Shown here piece by piece: positions 15,940-24,242 of a DNA stretch of 40,857 bases. Location: NCBI GenBank assembly GCA_902478545.1, contig CABSLA010000013.1:1-40857 (forward strand). Direction: 5' to 3'. The first letter of the stretch is position 1, and every line of letters starts with the position of its first letter. Position numbers and translations under genes: made by a program. The notes beneath the pieces were generated by a model. The model was not told the DNA's origin, did no database searches, and saw only the letters and a list, made by a program, of their open reading frames with translations. This DNA comes from an uncultured Collinsella sp. GTDB taxonomy: Bacteria; Actinomycetota; Coriobacteriia; Coriobacteriales; Coriobacteriaceae.

Positions 15940-16260
15940 TTAGAGTCCGGCAAGCCAGCGACAGGCGGCCAAGTCGACGTGCATGGGATCGGTAAACGTC
16001 ACACCCTCCCCCATTAAGAGCTCACGCTGAGCATCGGGGCCGCCAAAGGCAAAGCCTTCGCAAATGCGACCGTCGGCAAACACCACACGATGGCAGGGAA
16101 TCTGGCCAGGGCGCGGATTACTATGCAGGGCATACCCCACGTACCGCGCACTTCGTGGACGACCGGCAAGCAGCGCCACCTGGCCATACGTGGCGACCAT
16201 CCCCTCGGGGATCTGCTCGACCACCTCGTACACCCGTTCAAAAAAGCCCTCAGACGCCAT
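15940..16260 (-). CDS. Small MGMT-domain protein (methylated-DNA-protein cysteine methyltransferase-like)
   Basis: A protein of 106 residues that is only the C-terminal DNA-binding/active-site domain of O6-alkylguanine-DNA alkyltransferases. It has VATYGQVALLAGRPRSARYVGYAL (winged-helix part) and IPCHRVVFADG, where Cys56 of PCHRV is the alkyl acceptor. Stand-alone domains of this size often have Trp in place of Cys (ATL proteins) and act as lesion sensors; here the Cys is kept, so repair activity is possible. The residues after PCHRV (ICEGFAFGGPDAQRELLMGEGV) resemble the usual GGxxxQRxLLxxEGV end. The start ATG has GGAAGGGAG upstream. A longer frame would run into the neighbouring palindromic element and is rejected. 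Confidence 0.9.
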   Translation of the reverse strand: MASEGFFERVYEVVEQIPEGMVATYGQVALLAGRPRSARYVGYALHSNPRPGQIPCHRVVFADGRICEGFAFGGPDAQRELLMGEGVTFTDPMHVDLAACRWLAGL

Positions 16261-16286
16261 TGCTCGCTCCCTTCCACCCGGAAAAG

Positions 16287-16330
16287 CATAAACCACCACA
16301 AAGGGCCTGTCCCCTTTGTGGTGGTTTATG
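16287..16330. repeat. Palindromic CCACCACAAAGG element, copy 4
   Basis: CATAAACCACCACAAAGGG pairs perfectly with its complement over a CCTGTC-type loop; the arms here are longer than in the other copies. It begins nine bases after the DegV stop codon (minus strand). Confidence 0.9.
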
Positions 16331-16339
16331 GCAGGTCGG

Positions 16340-17194
16340 TTAGTTAGCGGGCTGGAAGAAGGCTACGGCTACGGCGCCGGGGCCTACGTGGGTGCCGATG
16401 GTGGCGCCGATGGTGTGAACGGGCAGTTCGCCCTCGGTGTGGCCAGCCCACAGTGCCGCGCTGTCCTCGACATACTTCTTGAGCACCGCATCCGAAAGAC
16501 CCGTATAGCCGAGCGCCAGCGGCATGGAAAAGTCGATGCCGCCTGCCTTTTCGACCTTCTGGTTGAGCAGGTTCCGGCCGTTCTTGGAGCCACGAGCCTT
16601 GCCCAGCTGCACGATCAGACCGTCCTCCGCTGCCACAACGGGCTTCACATTGAGCAACGTGCCCACAGCACCAGCCGCAGCAGACAGGCGACCGCCGCGA
16701 ACGAGGTACTCAAGCGTCTCGAGCAGGCCGATGACGACTACACGGTCGCGCACGGCCTCGACAGCCGCCGCGATCTGAGCCGCGCCCTGGCCCTCGTCCA
16801 CCAAACGCAGCGCGTACTCAACCAGCACGCGCTCGCCCAGGGTAACGTTATTGCTATCCACCACATACACATCGCCGCCCGGCGCCTCGGCAAGTGCGGT
16901 GCGGGCACTTTGGTTGGTGCCCGAAAGCTTAGCGCCCACGGTAATAATCACTGCCTCATCGCCGGCCTCACGCGCCTCGGCAATAGCCTGCGAAAACGCG
17001 TACGGGTTGACCTGGCCGGTCTTAGGCAGCTCATCGCGCTCCACGAGCATCTCGTAAAAGCGCTGGTGATCGATGTCGACGCCATCCATGTACACATCGG
17101 TGCCAAAGGTGACGGACAGCGGCAGAACACGCAGAGCGGGGTGCTCAGCCGGCGACATATCGCTCGCGGAATCGGTAATAATACGAATGGACAT
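16340..17194 (-). CDS. DegV family fatty-acid-binding protein
   Basis: A protein of 284 residues, the standard DegV length. It opens with IRIITDSASDMSPAE, has PKTGQVNPYAF and the VGAKLSGTNQSARTA segment that corresponds to the fatty-acid-binding SLSGTYQSA motif, then VYVVDSNNVTLGERVLVEYA and LVRGGRLSAAAGAVGTLLNVKPV. DegV (FakB-like) proteins bind a fatty acid and present it to the FakA kinase. No fakA gene lies in the window. The start ATG has AAAGGA nine bases upstream; an upstream extension lacks a site. It follows a MarR-family gene on the same strand (118-base gap), possibly one unit. Confidence 0.93.
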   Translation of the reverse strand: MSIRIITDSASDMSPAEHPALRVLPLSVTFGTDVYMDGVDIDHQRFYEMLVERDELPKTGQVNPYAFSQAIAEAREAGDEAVIITVGAKLSGTNQSARTALAEAPGGDVYVVDSNNVTLGERVLVEYALRLVDEGQGAAQIAAAVEAVRDRVVVIGLLETLEYLVRGGRLSAAAGAVGTLLNVKPVVAAEDGLIVQLGKARGSKNGRNLLNQKVEKAGGIDFSMPLALGYTGLSDAVLKKYVEDSAALWAGHTEGELPVHTIGATIGTHVGPGAVAVAFFQPAN

Positions 17195-17312
17195 AGCGAA
17201 TCCTTTCTTGCGCGGACCTCTCGCAGGGAATTTTGACAGCAAGCCCCGGCACGGCATACGCGCTCAAACGGGACTATGCAGTTGTTAATTGGAAGCAAAT
17301 GCCTTGGCGGCC

Positions 17313-17762
17313 TTAGATCTCGCGCAGGGTGTTGAGAATCGTGCGTAGCGACGCATACATCTGCTCGCGCTGCTCCACACCCATAGCCTTACCGGTGGTA
17401 TCGAGCACCTCGCGAATGATGCGGTCCGCCTCGCTCATACTCTCGCCGCCCAGAGCGGTCAGGCGCACCGGAGCACGATACTTAACGGCGGCATCGCCCG
17501 AATCATCGACCTCGACGTAGCCGCCCTCCTCCAGATGCGCGAGCGTGCGCGAGACGGCGGCGCGGGTCACGCCTGCCATGCGAGCGAGGTCGGCGCCAGT
17601 CAGGCCGTCCTTGCTGCGCTCAAGATAGTACAGGCACATAACGTCGGAGCCCTTGAGGCCCAGCCTTGCGCCCTCGGATGTCTTAATGCGCTGGATCTCC
17701 TTGTAGAGCCCGCTGATCAGTCCGACAAAGTCCTCGAAACGTGTCTCGTCGTTCTGCTGCAT
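17313..17762 (-). CDS. MarR family transcriptional regulator
   Basis: A protein of 149 residues with a winged helix-turn-helix: LKGSDVMCLYYLERSKDGLTGADLARMAGVTRAAVSRTLAHLEEGGYVEVDDSG (about 36-88) matches the MarR pattern of recognition helix plus wing. The wing end KYRAPVRLTALGGESMSEAD is also typical. Flanking helices at both ends fit a dimer. The nearest downstream gene on the strand is degV; MarR proteins are often found with membrane-lipid genes (FabT type), so control of fatty-acid use is a reasonable guess, not shown. A ribosome binding site is weak (AGGCGG about 13 bases upstream). Confidence 0.88.
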   Translation of the reverse strand: MQQNDETRFEDFVGLISGLYKEIQRIKTSEGARLGLKGSDVMCLYYLERSKDGLTGADLARMAGVTRAAVSRTLAHLEEGGYVEVDDSGDAAVKYRAPVRLTALGGESMSEADRIIREVLDTTGKAMGVEQREQMYASLRTILNTLREI

Positions 17763-17865
17763 GGGAGACGACCGCCTTTCGCTTGCATAATGCTAACGGG
17801 TAAACATCTTAACCGTACTTATCGGCCGCCAGCCCTGCGCACCCTATTTGTTAACCCATCAACAT

Positions 17866-17906
17866 AAAAACCACCACAAAGGGGACAGGCACCTTTGTGG
17901 TGGTTT
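17866..17906. repeat. Palindromic CCACCACAAAGG element, copy 5
   Basis: Same arms and loop as copy 1, in the same orientation. It is 26 bases from the stop codon of the B3/B4 gene (minus strand). Confidence 0.9.
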
Positions 17907-17932
17907 GGGGCATCAATAGGTTCTAGGCGCCG

Positions 17933-18652
17933 CTACAGCTCCACGCAAGGATTGTCGCGGGTCACAAGCGTCTTAATGACAACCGTCGCTCCCAGATAGC
18001 GCTCAAGCAGCTCGGCTAAGCGATCGATCGCAGCCTGGCAATCCCCCATCCGCTCGGGCTCCACGCACTCAATCGCCAGGAACGCATCGGCCGAATCATC
18101 GGACAGCGCCGTTCGAACGCCGTCGCGCCAGTTCCAGCAGCGGCACACAGCGCCCGCATCGTCGATGTAGGCGAGCTCGCCGGGCAGCGTCGGATCGTCC
18201 GCCTCCTCGCCAAGCGGCAAGAACGCATCGCCACCGTCGGTCACCTTCAGGCGAAGGTCCCCCTCGATCGCATGCAGATCCTCGCCTCCCACGGGCAGCG
18301 CATAGGTCAGCGACACCGTGTTGTAAATATCCACCGCGGGCGTAATGTGGCCCACCGGCTTGCCTTTGAGCACGCGTTTGAGCAAGTTCTCGATCGAGCA
18401 GCGCGCGCCTTTCTTGGTCTTGAACAGACGATAGGCCTCGCGCCATGCCTTGACCGGTGCGTTCTCGCTGATAGTGTCGCTGGTCAGGTGACGCTCCGCA
18501 TCGATATTGGCGCGATTGAGCAACGTGGCGATCGCATCCACGTCCTCCTGGGGAATCTGGGCCGCGGGCTTCATGCCCTTTACGACTACGACGCCGACCG
18601 CCGCCTGCGGAAACAGCTCCCAGAATGAATCCTCGGCAATAAAGCTCTTCAT
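17933..18652 (-). CDS. Stand-alone B3/B4 tRNA-binding/editing domain protein
   Basis: A protein of 239 residues of the B3/B4 domain family (COG3382), the module that edits Tyr-tRNA-Phe within the PheT subunit. Landmarks are AVGVVVVKGMKPAAQ (about 18-32), PVKAWREAYRLFKTKKGARCSIENLLKRVLKG (66-97), the VDIYNTVSLTYALPVGGEDL core and LAYIDDAGAVCRCWNWRDG, with a C-terminal AIECVEPERMG...LLERYLGATV segment. Free-standing members are widespread; proposed roles are trans-editing of mischarged tRNA or cofactor binding, not settled. The second ATG was chosen since GGGAGAG precedes it. Upstream lies a GGGCGC/GCGCCC hairpin leader. Confidence 0.85.
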   Translation of the reverse strand: MKSFIAEDSFWELFPQAAVGVVVVKGMKPAAQIPQEDVDAIATLLNRANIDAERHLTSDTISENAPVKAWREAYRLFKTKKGARCSIENLLKRVLKGKPVGHITPAVDIYNTVSLTYALPVGGEDLHAIEGDLRLKVTDGGDAFLPLGEEADDPTLPGELAYIDDAGAVCRCWNWRDGVRTALSDDSADAFLAIECVEPERMGDCQAAIDRLAELLERYLGATVVIKTLVTRDNPCVEL

Positions 18653-18667
18653 ACGCTCTCCCTTCAT

Positions 18668-18823
18668 TGTGCGCGCCCGAGTGAGGGCGCCTAAACAAAA
18701 AGCGCCCTTACAACGGCCACCTTCAAAGTCCTACGGTGCCGTCACAAGAACGCTTGCGCTGTCCCCATCCGGAGAAGGGGGCGATATGTCAGGCGTATTG
18801 TAACCCGAGTCATCCACGCGAGC
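18668..18823. other. Leader region of the B3/B4 gene
   Basis: Contains a GGGCGC/GCGCCC hairpin (about 18683-18706) with an A/T-rich loop. No gene is seen. The rest looks like promoter sequence for the minus-strand gene; the GCGTATTGTAAC near 18793-18804 could hold a minus-strand -10. Confidence 0.35.
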
Positions 18824-18860
18824 AAAACCACCACAAAGGTGCCTGTCCCCTTTGTGGTGG
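18824..18860. repeat. Palindromic CCACCACAAAGG element, copy 6 (inverted)
   Basis: Same family, but the asymmetric loop (GTGCCTGTCCCC) shows it is in the opposite orientation to copies 1 and 5. It is 19 bases from the pckA stop. Confidence 0.9.
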
Positions 18861-18879
18861 ATATGGACTCACGGCGAAG

Positions 18880-20550
18880 CTAGTGGCGAAGTCCCAGCAG
18901 GCCGCGGCCGCGATGACGGGCGTCGGCGTGTACTTGAACGTGCGGGCCGGCGGCTTTGACGGACTCGGGCAGGTGCGAGTACTTCTTCTCGAAGTTCTCC
19001 TCGAACATCACCGCCAGGTTGTGCGCGGCCTCGTCATAGCGCACGGTGCTCTGCCAGTATTGGCGCGGCACCAGGATGCCATCGGGCACGCCGTGGCACG
19101 TCGTGGGAATGTCGACGTTAAAGATGTCGTCGTGCACGAACTCGCTGTCCTCGATGGTGCCGTCGAGGGCGCGTGCGACCAGCGAGCGCGTGTAGGCAAG
19201 CTCGATGCGATGGCCCACGCCGTAGCCGCCGCCGATCCAGCCGGTGTTGACCAGGTACACGCGCGTGCGGCCGTCGGCAATGCGCTCGCCAAGCATCTTG
19301 GCGTAAACCATGGGGTCGAGCGGCATAAACGGCTCGCCGAACAGCGAAGAGAACGTGGGCGTGGGCTCGGTGACGCCGACCTCGGTGCCGGGAATCTTAG
19401 CCGTAAAGCCCGTCACAAAGTGGTACATGGCGGCGTCGGCCGTCAGGCGCGAGATGGGCGGCAGCACGCCAAAAGCGTCGCAAGTCAGGAACAGCACGAC
19501 ACTCGGAGTGGTGCCCATGCCCTTAGTCCACGCGTTAGGAATGTGCTCCACGGGATAGGCCACGCGCGTGTTGTGCGTGATCGAGATGTCGTCGTAGTTG
19601 GGCTTGCGGTTCTCGTCGAGCACCACGTTTTCGCAAATGGCGCCAAAACGGACGGCGTTGAAGATCTCGGGCTCGTGGAAGGCGTCCAGGCCCTCGCATT
19701 TGGCGTAGCAGCCACCCTCGATGTTAAAGATGCCCATGTCGGACCAACCGTGCTCGTCGTCGCCGATCAGCAGGCGCGTGGGATTGGCCGAAAGCGTGGT
19801 CTTGCCGGTGCCGGACAGGCCAAAGAACACGGCGGTCTCGTGCGTGACGGGGTCCATGCTGGCCGAGCAATGCATGGGCAGCACGTCGTCCTCGACAGGC
19901 AGCAGGTAGTTCATGACACTGAAGATGGACTTTTTGATTTCGCCGGAGTAGCCGGTACCCGCGACCAAAATCACGCGCTCCTGGAAGTTGATGACCACGG
20001 CGGCGCTGGAGTTGAGGCCCTTGATGGCGGGGTCGCACTGGTAACCGGGCGCTGCGAGCACGCAGAAGTCGGGTTCGCCGGTGCGCGCGATTTCGCGGGC
20101 AAGCGGGCGGGCGAGCATCTGCTTAATAAAGAGTGCCTGGCTGGCACGCTCGCAGGCAACGAGCAGGCGACGCGTGTGGTTGCGGTCGGCGCCCGCCATG
20201 CCGCGGGTGACGAACACGTCGCGCTCGTTGAGATAGTCGACGATGCCGGCCTTGATGGCCTCATAGCTCTCGACGGACAGTGGGCGGTTGACCGCACCCC
20301 AGGCGATCTTGTCGTGAACATCGGGGGTGTCAACGATAAAACGATCGTTGGGCGAACGACCAGTGCGCTCCCCCGTCTCGATCACGAGCGCGCCATTAGA
20401 AGCCATACGGCCCTCTTTGCGACGAATAGCGTGCTCGACAAGCTCCGCGGCGGGTAGATCGACCAGCAGACGGGGTTGATTCTCGGCGGGATCTTCAACG
20501 AGCGTAATACCAAAGTTGGACAGAACTTCTGCAGGGGTAACACCAGGCAT
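18880..20550 (-). CDS. pckA: Phosphoenolpyruvate carboxykinase (ATP)
   Basis: Interconverts oxaloacetate + ATP with phosphoenolpyruvate + CO2 + ADP. In anaerobes it often runs toward oxaloacetate for ATP gain. The protein has 556 residues, close to the usual 530-550. It has the kinase-1a motif (P-loop) GLSGTGKTT at 244-252, the metal-binding LIGDDEHGWSD (261-271), the substrate segment ERTGRSPNDRFIVD (61-74), and NVDIPTTCHGVPDGILVPR near the C-terminus, all of the ATP type. The start ATG is preceded by AAAGGAGG. The C-terminal end (DARHRGRGLLGLRH) is basic. The gene lies between the B3/B4 gene and lactate permease, all on the minus strand but each with its own terminator element. Confidence 0.97.
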   Translation of the reverse strand: MPGVTPAEVLSNFGITLVEDPAENQPRLLVDLPAAELVEHAIRRKEGRMASNGALVIETGERTGRSPNDRFIVDTPDVHDKIAWGAVNRPLSVESYEAIKAGIVDYLNERDVFVTRGMAGADRNHTRRLLVACERASQALFIKQMLARPLAREIARTGEPDFCVLAAPGYQCDPAIKGLNSSAAVVINFQERVILVAGTGYSGEIKKSIFSVMNYLLPVEDDVLPMHCSASMDPVTHETAVFFGLSGTGKTTLSANPTRLLIGDDEHGWSDMGIFNIEGGCYAKCEGLDAFHEPEIFNAVRFGAICENVVLDENRKPNYDDISITHNTRVAYPVEHIPNAWTKGMGTTPSVVLFLTCDAFGVLPPISRLTADAAMYHFVTGFTAKIPGTEVGVTEPTPTFSSLFGEPFMPLDPMVYAKMLGERIADGRTRVYLVNTGWIGGGYGVGHRIELAYTRSLVARALDGTIEDSEFVHDDIFNVDIPTTCHGVPDGILVPRQYWQSTVRYDEAAHNLAVMFEENFEKKYSHLPESVKAAGPHVQVHADARHRGRGLLGLRH

Positions 20551-20690
20551 GGGGCCTCCTTTAAAAACGCGACACGTGGACGCGACGCGCACTTTACTCA
20601 CGTAAAGCCCGTTGTACCCGATATGCAAAAACGTTTTTGCGGCAAGGGCGGCAAGCCCGCCCAACGGTCAAAAATCGCAGGCAAGCGGCC

Positions 20691-20750
20691 TAGTCATTGG
20701 GGACGTTTTTAAACGCCTAGTCATTGGGAACACTCTTGAACAGGCAACAT
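20691..20750. repeat. Tandem 'GTCATTGGGGACGTT' elements
   Basis: Two adjacent units, TAGTCATTGGGGACGTTT and TAGTCATTGGGAACACTC, each followed by TTAAACGC or TTGAACAGGC. They match the copy at 951-982. They lie between pckA and the lactate permease gene; role unknown. Confidence 0.65.
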
Positions 20751-20769
20751 TCAAGGAGCGCCCCCGGAT

Positions 20770-20827
20770 GCCGGCACTTAGGGACGTTCCCAAAGTGCCG
20801 GCACATAAGGAACGTCCCTAAGTGCCG
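20770..20827. repeat. Perfect 19-bp palindrome, GGAACGTCCC family, copy 2
   Basis: CGGCACTTAGGGACGTTCC (20772-20790) is the exact complement of 20809-20827, with an 18-base loop that itself contains GTGCCGGCAC. It ends one base before the lactate permease stop codon. Related to 7841-7900. Confidence 0.85.
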
Positions 20828-20828
20828 A

Positions 20829-22400
20829 CTACAGCGGCAGGTTTTGGCCGAGCATGGCTATGGCGCTCATCAGGACCAGCATGCCGGCAGCGTAGGGCAG
20901 CACCGCGCCCAGGAGTTCGGCATCCTTACCGCGCACGTGCACGGCGGCAAGACCAATGGCGAGGGTCTGCGGCGAGATCATCTTACCAGCGGCGACGCCC
21001 AGGGCGTTCAATGCGACCATCCAGTAGTCGCTCACACCCAGCGCAGTGGCGGCCTGGCTCTGAATGGGACCAAACAGCATGCCCGAGGACGTGCCCGAGC
21101 CGGTCACGAACGCACCGACTGCGCCGATCCACGGAGCCAGAATCGGGTAGAGACCGCCGGCGACCGCAATGCAAAACGCACTGATCGACGAAATCATGCC
21201 GGCATAGCCCATCACCTTGGCGCAGCCCAGTACCGAAAGCATCGTGATCACCGTCGGCGTCATCTGCTTCACAGTCGCGGCCAGCACCTCGCCCATCATG
21301 CGTGGCGAAGCACCCTGAATGGCACCGCCGACAAACGCCGCCAGGAAAATCCAGACGCCTGGCGTGTTGATCCACGAAAACGTAAGCATACCGGGATTCT
21401 CACCGCAATACACCTGCACATGGCTCGCAAACGGCGCGAGCGCAGCATGTACAGCGGGCACCAGATTAGACGTGCCCAGCAGCAACACAAAGATCAGGAT
21501 GAAGCACGACCAGGCCGAAAGCGCCGACTTAACGGTGAGCTTCTCCCCCGCCTCGATATTCATGTGAAAGCGTGCGTCCAGATGCCCCGACTTCTCGGCA
21601 CGCATGGCAAGCGCAGCTGTCAGCGCGAGCGAAACGATGGATCCTACGACCACGGCCAGCTCGGGGCCCACAAACATGGCAACGACCAGAGCCGCGCCGA
21701 CAAACGACACGCCGGAGAGCAACGCCACGCCGGCAACACCGTGCAGACGCTCGCCCACACTCGCGGCATTGCCCTGGTCATCGGCAACACGGCCCGCAAC
21801 CAGCACAATAAATAGCGGCATCACCACAAAGAACGGTGCGAGCTGCACCAGCTGAACGGTCGCTAGGTGAAGGGAATCCAAACCCACCAGGTCGGCAACG
21901 GACACCGTGGGGATGCCGATGGAGCCGTAGGGCGTGGGCACGCCGTTGGCCAGCAGGCAGATGAGCACGGCAGGCACGGCCTCAAAGCCCAGGCCCGCGA
22001 GCATGCCGGCGGGAATGGCGACAGCGGTACCGAAGCCGGCCATGCCCTCCATAAAGCCACCGAAGCACCAAGCCACGAGCAGCGCCAGCAGACGGCGGTC
22101 GCTGCTGATGGAGGTGATCATGCTGCCGATCACGTCCATGGCGCCCGTACGAACGCACAGGTTATACGTGAACACCGCGGCGATGATCACCAGGACGATG
22201 GGCCACAGAGCCATCAAAAAACCTTCGAGCGAGGCGGTCGCGATCTGCGCTGCCGGCAGGTGCCACCATGCGAAGGCAAGCAAGCACGAAAGGACAAACG
22301 ATCCGATAGCGGCCTTCCAAGCTGGCCATTTAAAGCACAGCAGCATCACGACCAGCCAAATAATCGGCACAAGAGCCAGTAAGAATGCGGCGACGTCCAT
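20829..22400 (-). CDS. L-lactate permease (LctP family)
   Basis: A polytopic inner-membrane carrier of 523 residues for lactate or glycolate with H+. About 13 hydrophobic helices are visible. Family landmarks are the N-terminal ALVPIIWLVVMLL, MAGFGTAVAIPAGML, ANGVPTPYGSIGIPTVSVADL, ILIFVLLLGTSNLVPAV and TGSGTSSGMLFGPIQSQAATALG near the C-terminus. The start ATG has AAGGAG upstream. Together with the neighbouring pckA it suggests use or release of lactate in fermentation, an inference from context. The stop codon overlaps the edge of a 19-bp palindrome. Confidence 0.92.
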   Translation of the reverse strand: MDVAAFLLALVPIIWLVVMLLCFKWPAWKAAIGSFVLSCLLAFAWWHLPAAQIATASLEGFLMALWPIVLVIIAAVFTYNLCVRTGAMDVIGSMITSISSDRRLLALLVAWCFGGFMEGMAGFGTAVAIPAGMLAGLGFEAVPAVLICLLANGVPTPYGSIGIPTVSVADLVGLDSLHLATVQLVQLAPFFVVMPLFIVLVAGRVADDQGNAASVGERLHGVAGVALLSGVSFVGAALVVAMFVGPELAVVVGSIVSLALTAALAMRAEKSGHLDARFHMNIEAGEKLTVKSALSAWSCFILIFVLLLGTSNLVPAVHAALAPFASHVQVYCGENPGMLTFSWINTPGVWIFLAAFVGGAIQGASPRMMGEVLAATVKQMTPTVITMLSVLGCAKVMGYAGMISSISAFCIAVAGGLYPILAPWIGAVGAFVTGSGTSSGMLFGPIQSQAATALGVSDYWMVALNALGVAAGKMISPQTLAIGLAAVHVRGKDAELLGAVLPYAAGMLVLMSAIAMLGQNLPL

Positions 22401-22504
22401 AGGTAGAAGCTCCTTGGTACCGCGTGGGCGGCATCGGGGGTGTCACAAAACTTCAACAGGATACCGCACGTTTACCGACAAATTACAGCCGCCCGCCGAA
22501 ATTA

Positions 22505-22521
22505 TTGAACAATCCGTTCAA
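22505..22521. promoter_or_regulatory. Perfect inverted repeat upstream of the flippase-like gene (candidate operator)
   Basis: TTGAAC, five bases, GTTCAA, located 26 bases before a -10-like TATACT (22547-22552) and 60 bases before the TTG start. The form resembles small operator half-sites of TetR-type repressors. No regulator gene is adjacent. Confidence 0.35.
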
Positions 22522-22580
22522 AAACACGAGCGAACACCGTCGCGTCTATACTAAAGCGCAGCAATAGAAAGGACTCCGCT

Positions 22581-24161
22581 TTGAGCATCACGCCCCTCGA
22601 TAGCATTCGCCGCGCCATCGCCCGCCGCAACGGCGTCTCCAACCCCGCTGCATCGAGAGACGGCGCCGCGAAGGCCCAGGGCGGCCGCATCGAGAACGGC
22701 CTCTTCCCTGCCTCGCACACTGCCGAGGAACTCGCACGCATCCAAGAGCTGAGTCAGCGCAACGCCGGCGGGCCCGATAGCAGCCAAGCCACACGTCGCC
22801 GGCGCGAACGCGATCGCAAGCCCGGCCCCGTCCGCCGCATGGTCAACGCTTGGTGGAACCGTCTGCTCGGCGCCGTCTACGGCGGCGGCTTCTCCATGCA
22901 GGAAGCGGAATACGAGGAGCACGCCACCAGTCGCGACTATCTTTGGAACACCCTGGGCACCGCCGTATGGGGCATGGCGTTTCCGCTGCTCACCATTGTG
23001 TCGACGCAGCTCGTGGGCGCCGAGGAGGCCGGCAAGTTCTCCATCGCCTTTGTTACCGGCACGCTCATCATGATCGCGTGCAACTACGGCGTGCGCAACT
23101 TTCAGGTCTCGGACATCGACGAAAAAACCTCCTTCGCCTCCTACCAGCTCAACCGTTGGCTTTGCGGAGCGCTCGCACTAGGCTGCGGCCTCACGTACAG
23201 CAGCGCACGCGGCTACGATGCGCAGATGGCCACGATCGGCCTGGGCGTCTACCTCTATAAGGTGATCGACGGCATCGCCGACGTGTACGAGGGCCGCCTG
23301 CAGCAGGCCGACAAGCTCTATTTGGCCGGCATGAGCCAAACGCTGCGTTCCGCCGGCGTCATCGCGGTCTTTAGCGTGGCACTGTTCCTCACGCGCAGCA
23401 TGCCCATCGCGGCCATGGCCATGGGCATCGCCGCGATTGCCTCGCTCGTGCTGGTCACCGCCCCGCTCGCCCTGCTCGAGACCGAAAAATCACGCCGCAT
23501 GAGCCTGCGCGAGGCTGGCCACCTGTTTATCCAGTGCGCCCCGCTCTTTGGCGCACTGTTCCTGTTTAACCTTATCGAGAGCATGCCCAAGTTCGTGATG
23601 GAAGGCGCGCTGGCCTACAAGTATCAGCTGTACTTTAATGCCCTGTTCTTTCCGGCGCAGGGAATTTTGTTGAGCATTGGATTTATCTATAAACCGCAGC
23701 TCCTGCGTCTGTCGAGCATTTGGGCGAATCCGCGCAAGCGTCGTCGCTTTGACCTGATTATTGTTGCCGTTATGGCGCTGATCGTGGTCATCACCGGCGT
23801 GTGCGCCGCATTTATGGCAGGTCCCGGTATTCCCCTCATGAGCTTTATGTACGGTCTCAGCTTTGAACGCTACCGTACGCTGGCGCTGCTGATGGTCGTC
23901 GCCGGCGGCGTCACCGCGGCCATCGACTTTATCTACGCCATCATCACGGTGCTGCGCCACGCTGGAGACGTCACCAAGATCTACCTGATCTGCTTTGCCG
24001 TGAGCGTGGTGCTCCCGGTGATTCTGATCAATCTGCTCGGCCTGATGGGCGCCGTCGTGAGCTACCTAGCCATCATGGCCCTACTGCTGGTACTGTTGAT
24101 TATCGAGTACGCCCACATCCGCCAACGCATAGAGAGGGACCGAAATCCGTACGGCGCCTAA
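22581..24161 (+). CDS. Polysaccharide flippase-like membrane protein (MOP superfamily)
   Basis: A protein of 526 residues. About 12-14 membrane helices follow a long, Arg-rich N-terminal segment of about 110 residues (RRRRERDRKPGPVRRMVNAWW near 75-95). The membrane part opens with YLWNTLGTAVWGMAFPLLTIVSTQLVG, as in Wzx/RfbX lipid-linked oligosaccharide flippases. The start is a TTG preceded by AAAGGA. The long cytoplasmic head is unusual for a flippase. It stands alone, without glycosyltransferase genes nearby, so its substrate is open. Confidence 0.8.
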   Translation: MSITPLDSIRRAIARRNGVSNPAASRDGAAKAQGGRIENGLFPASHTAEELARIQELSQRNAGGPDSSQATRRRRERDRKPGPVRRMVNAWWNRLLGAVYGGGFSMQEAEYEEHATSRDYLWNTLGTAVWGMAFPLLTIVSTQLVGAEEAGKFSIAFVTGTLIMIACNYGVRNFQVSDIDEKTSFASYQLNRWLCGALALGCGLTYSSARGYDAQMATIGLGVYLYKVIDGIADVYEGRLQQADKLYLAGMSQTLRSAGVIAVFSVALFLTRSMPIAAMAMGIAAIASLVLVTAPLALLETEKSRRMSLREAGHLFIQCAPLFGALFLFNLIESMPKFVMEGALAYKYQLYFNALFFPAQGILLSIGFIYKPQLLRLSSIWANPRKRRRFDLIIVAVMALIVVITGVCAAFMAGPGIPLMSFMYGLSFERYRTLALLMVVAGGVTAAIDFIYAIITVLRHAGDVTKIYLICFAVSVVLPVILINLLGLMGAVVSYLAIMALLLVLLIIEYAHIRQRIERDRNPYGA

Positions 24162-24242
24162 TTAGCTGCCCCCGGTCACCGGAATTTGCGATGGAATCAC
24201 CCCGGCTGGGGTCACATTGCGAACAATATGCATCACGCAAAA

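Noticed and set aside
16258..16299. Longer N-terminus for the MGMT-domain protein
   Set aside because: The extension is translated from the palindromic element; the ATG at 16260 has a strong GGAAGGGAG site.
18668..18823. T-box or other riboswitch ahead of the B3/B4 gene
   Set aside because: A GGGCGC hairpin is present, but no T-box core sequence or antiterminator pairing was found.
18736..20457. 573-codon plus-strand frame opposite pckA
   Set aside because: Shadow of pckA; it also starts inside a repeat-bearing leader.
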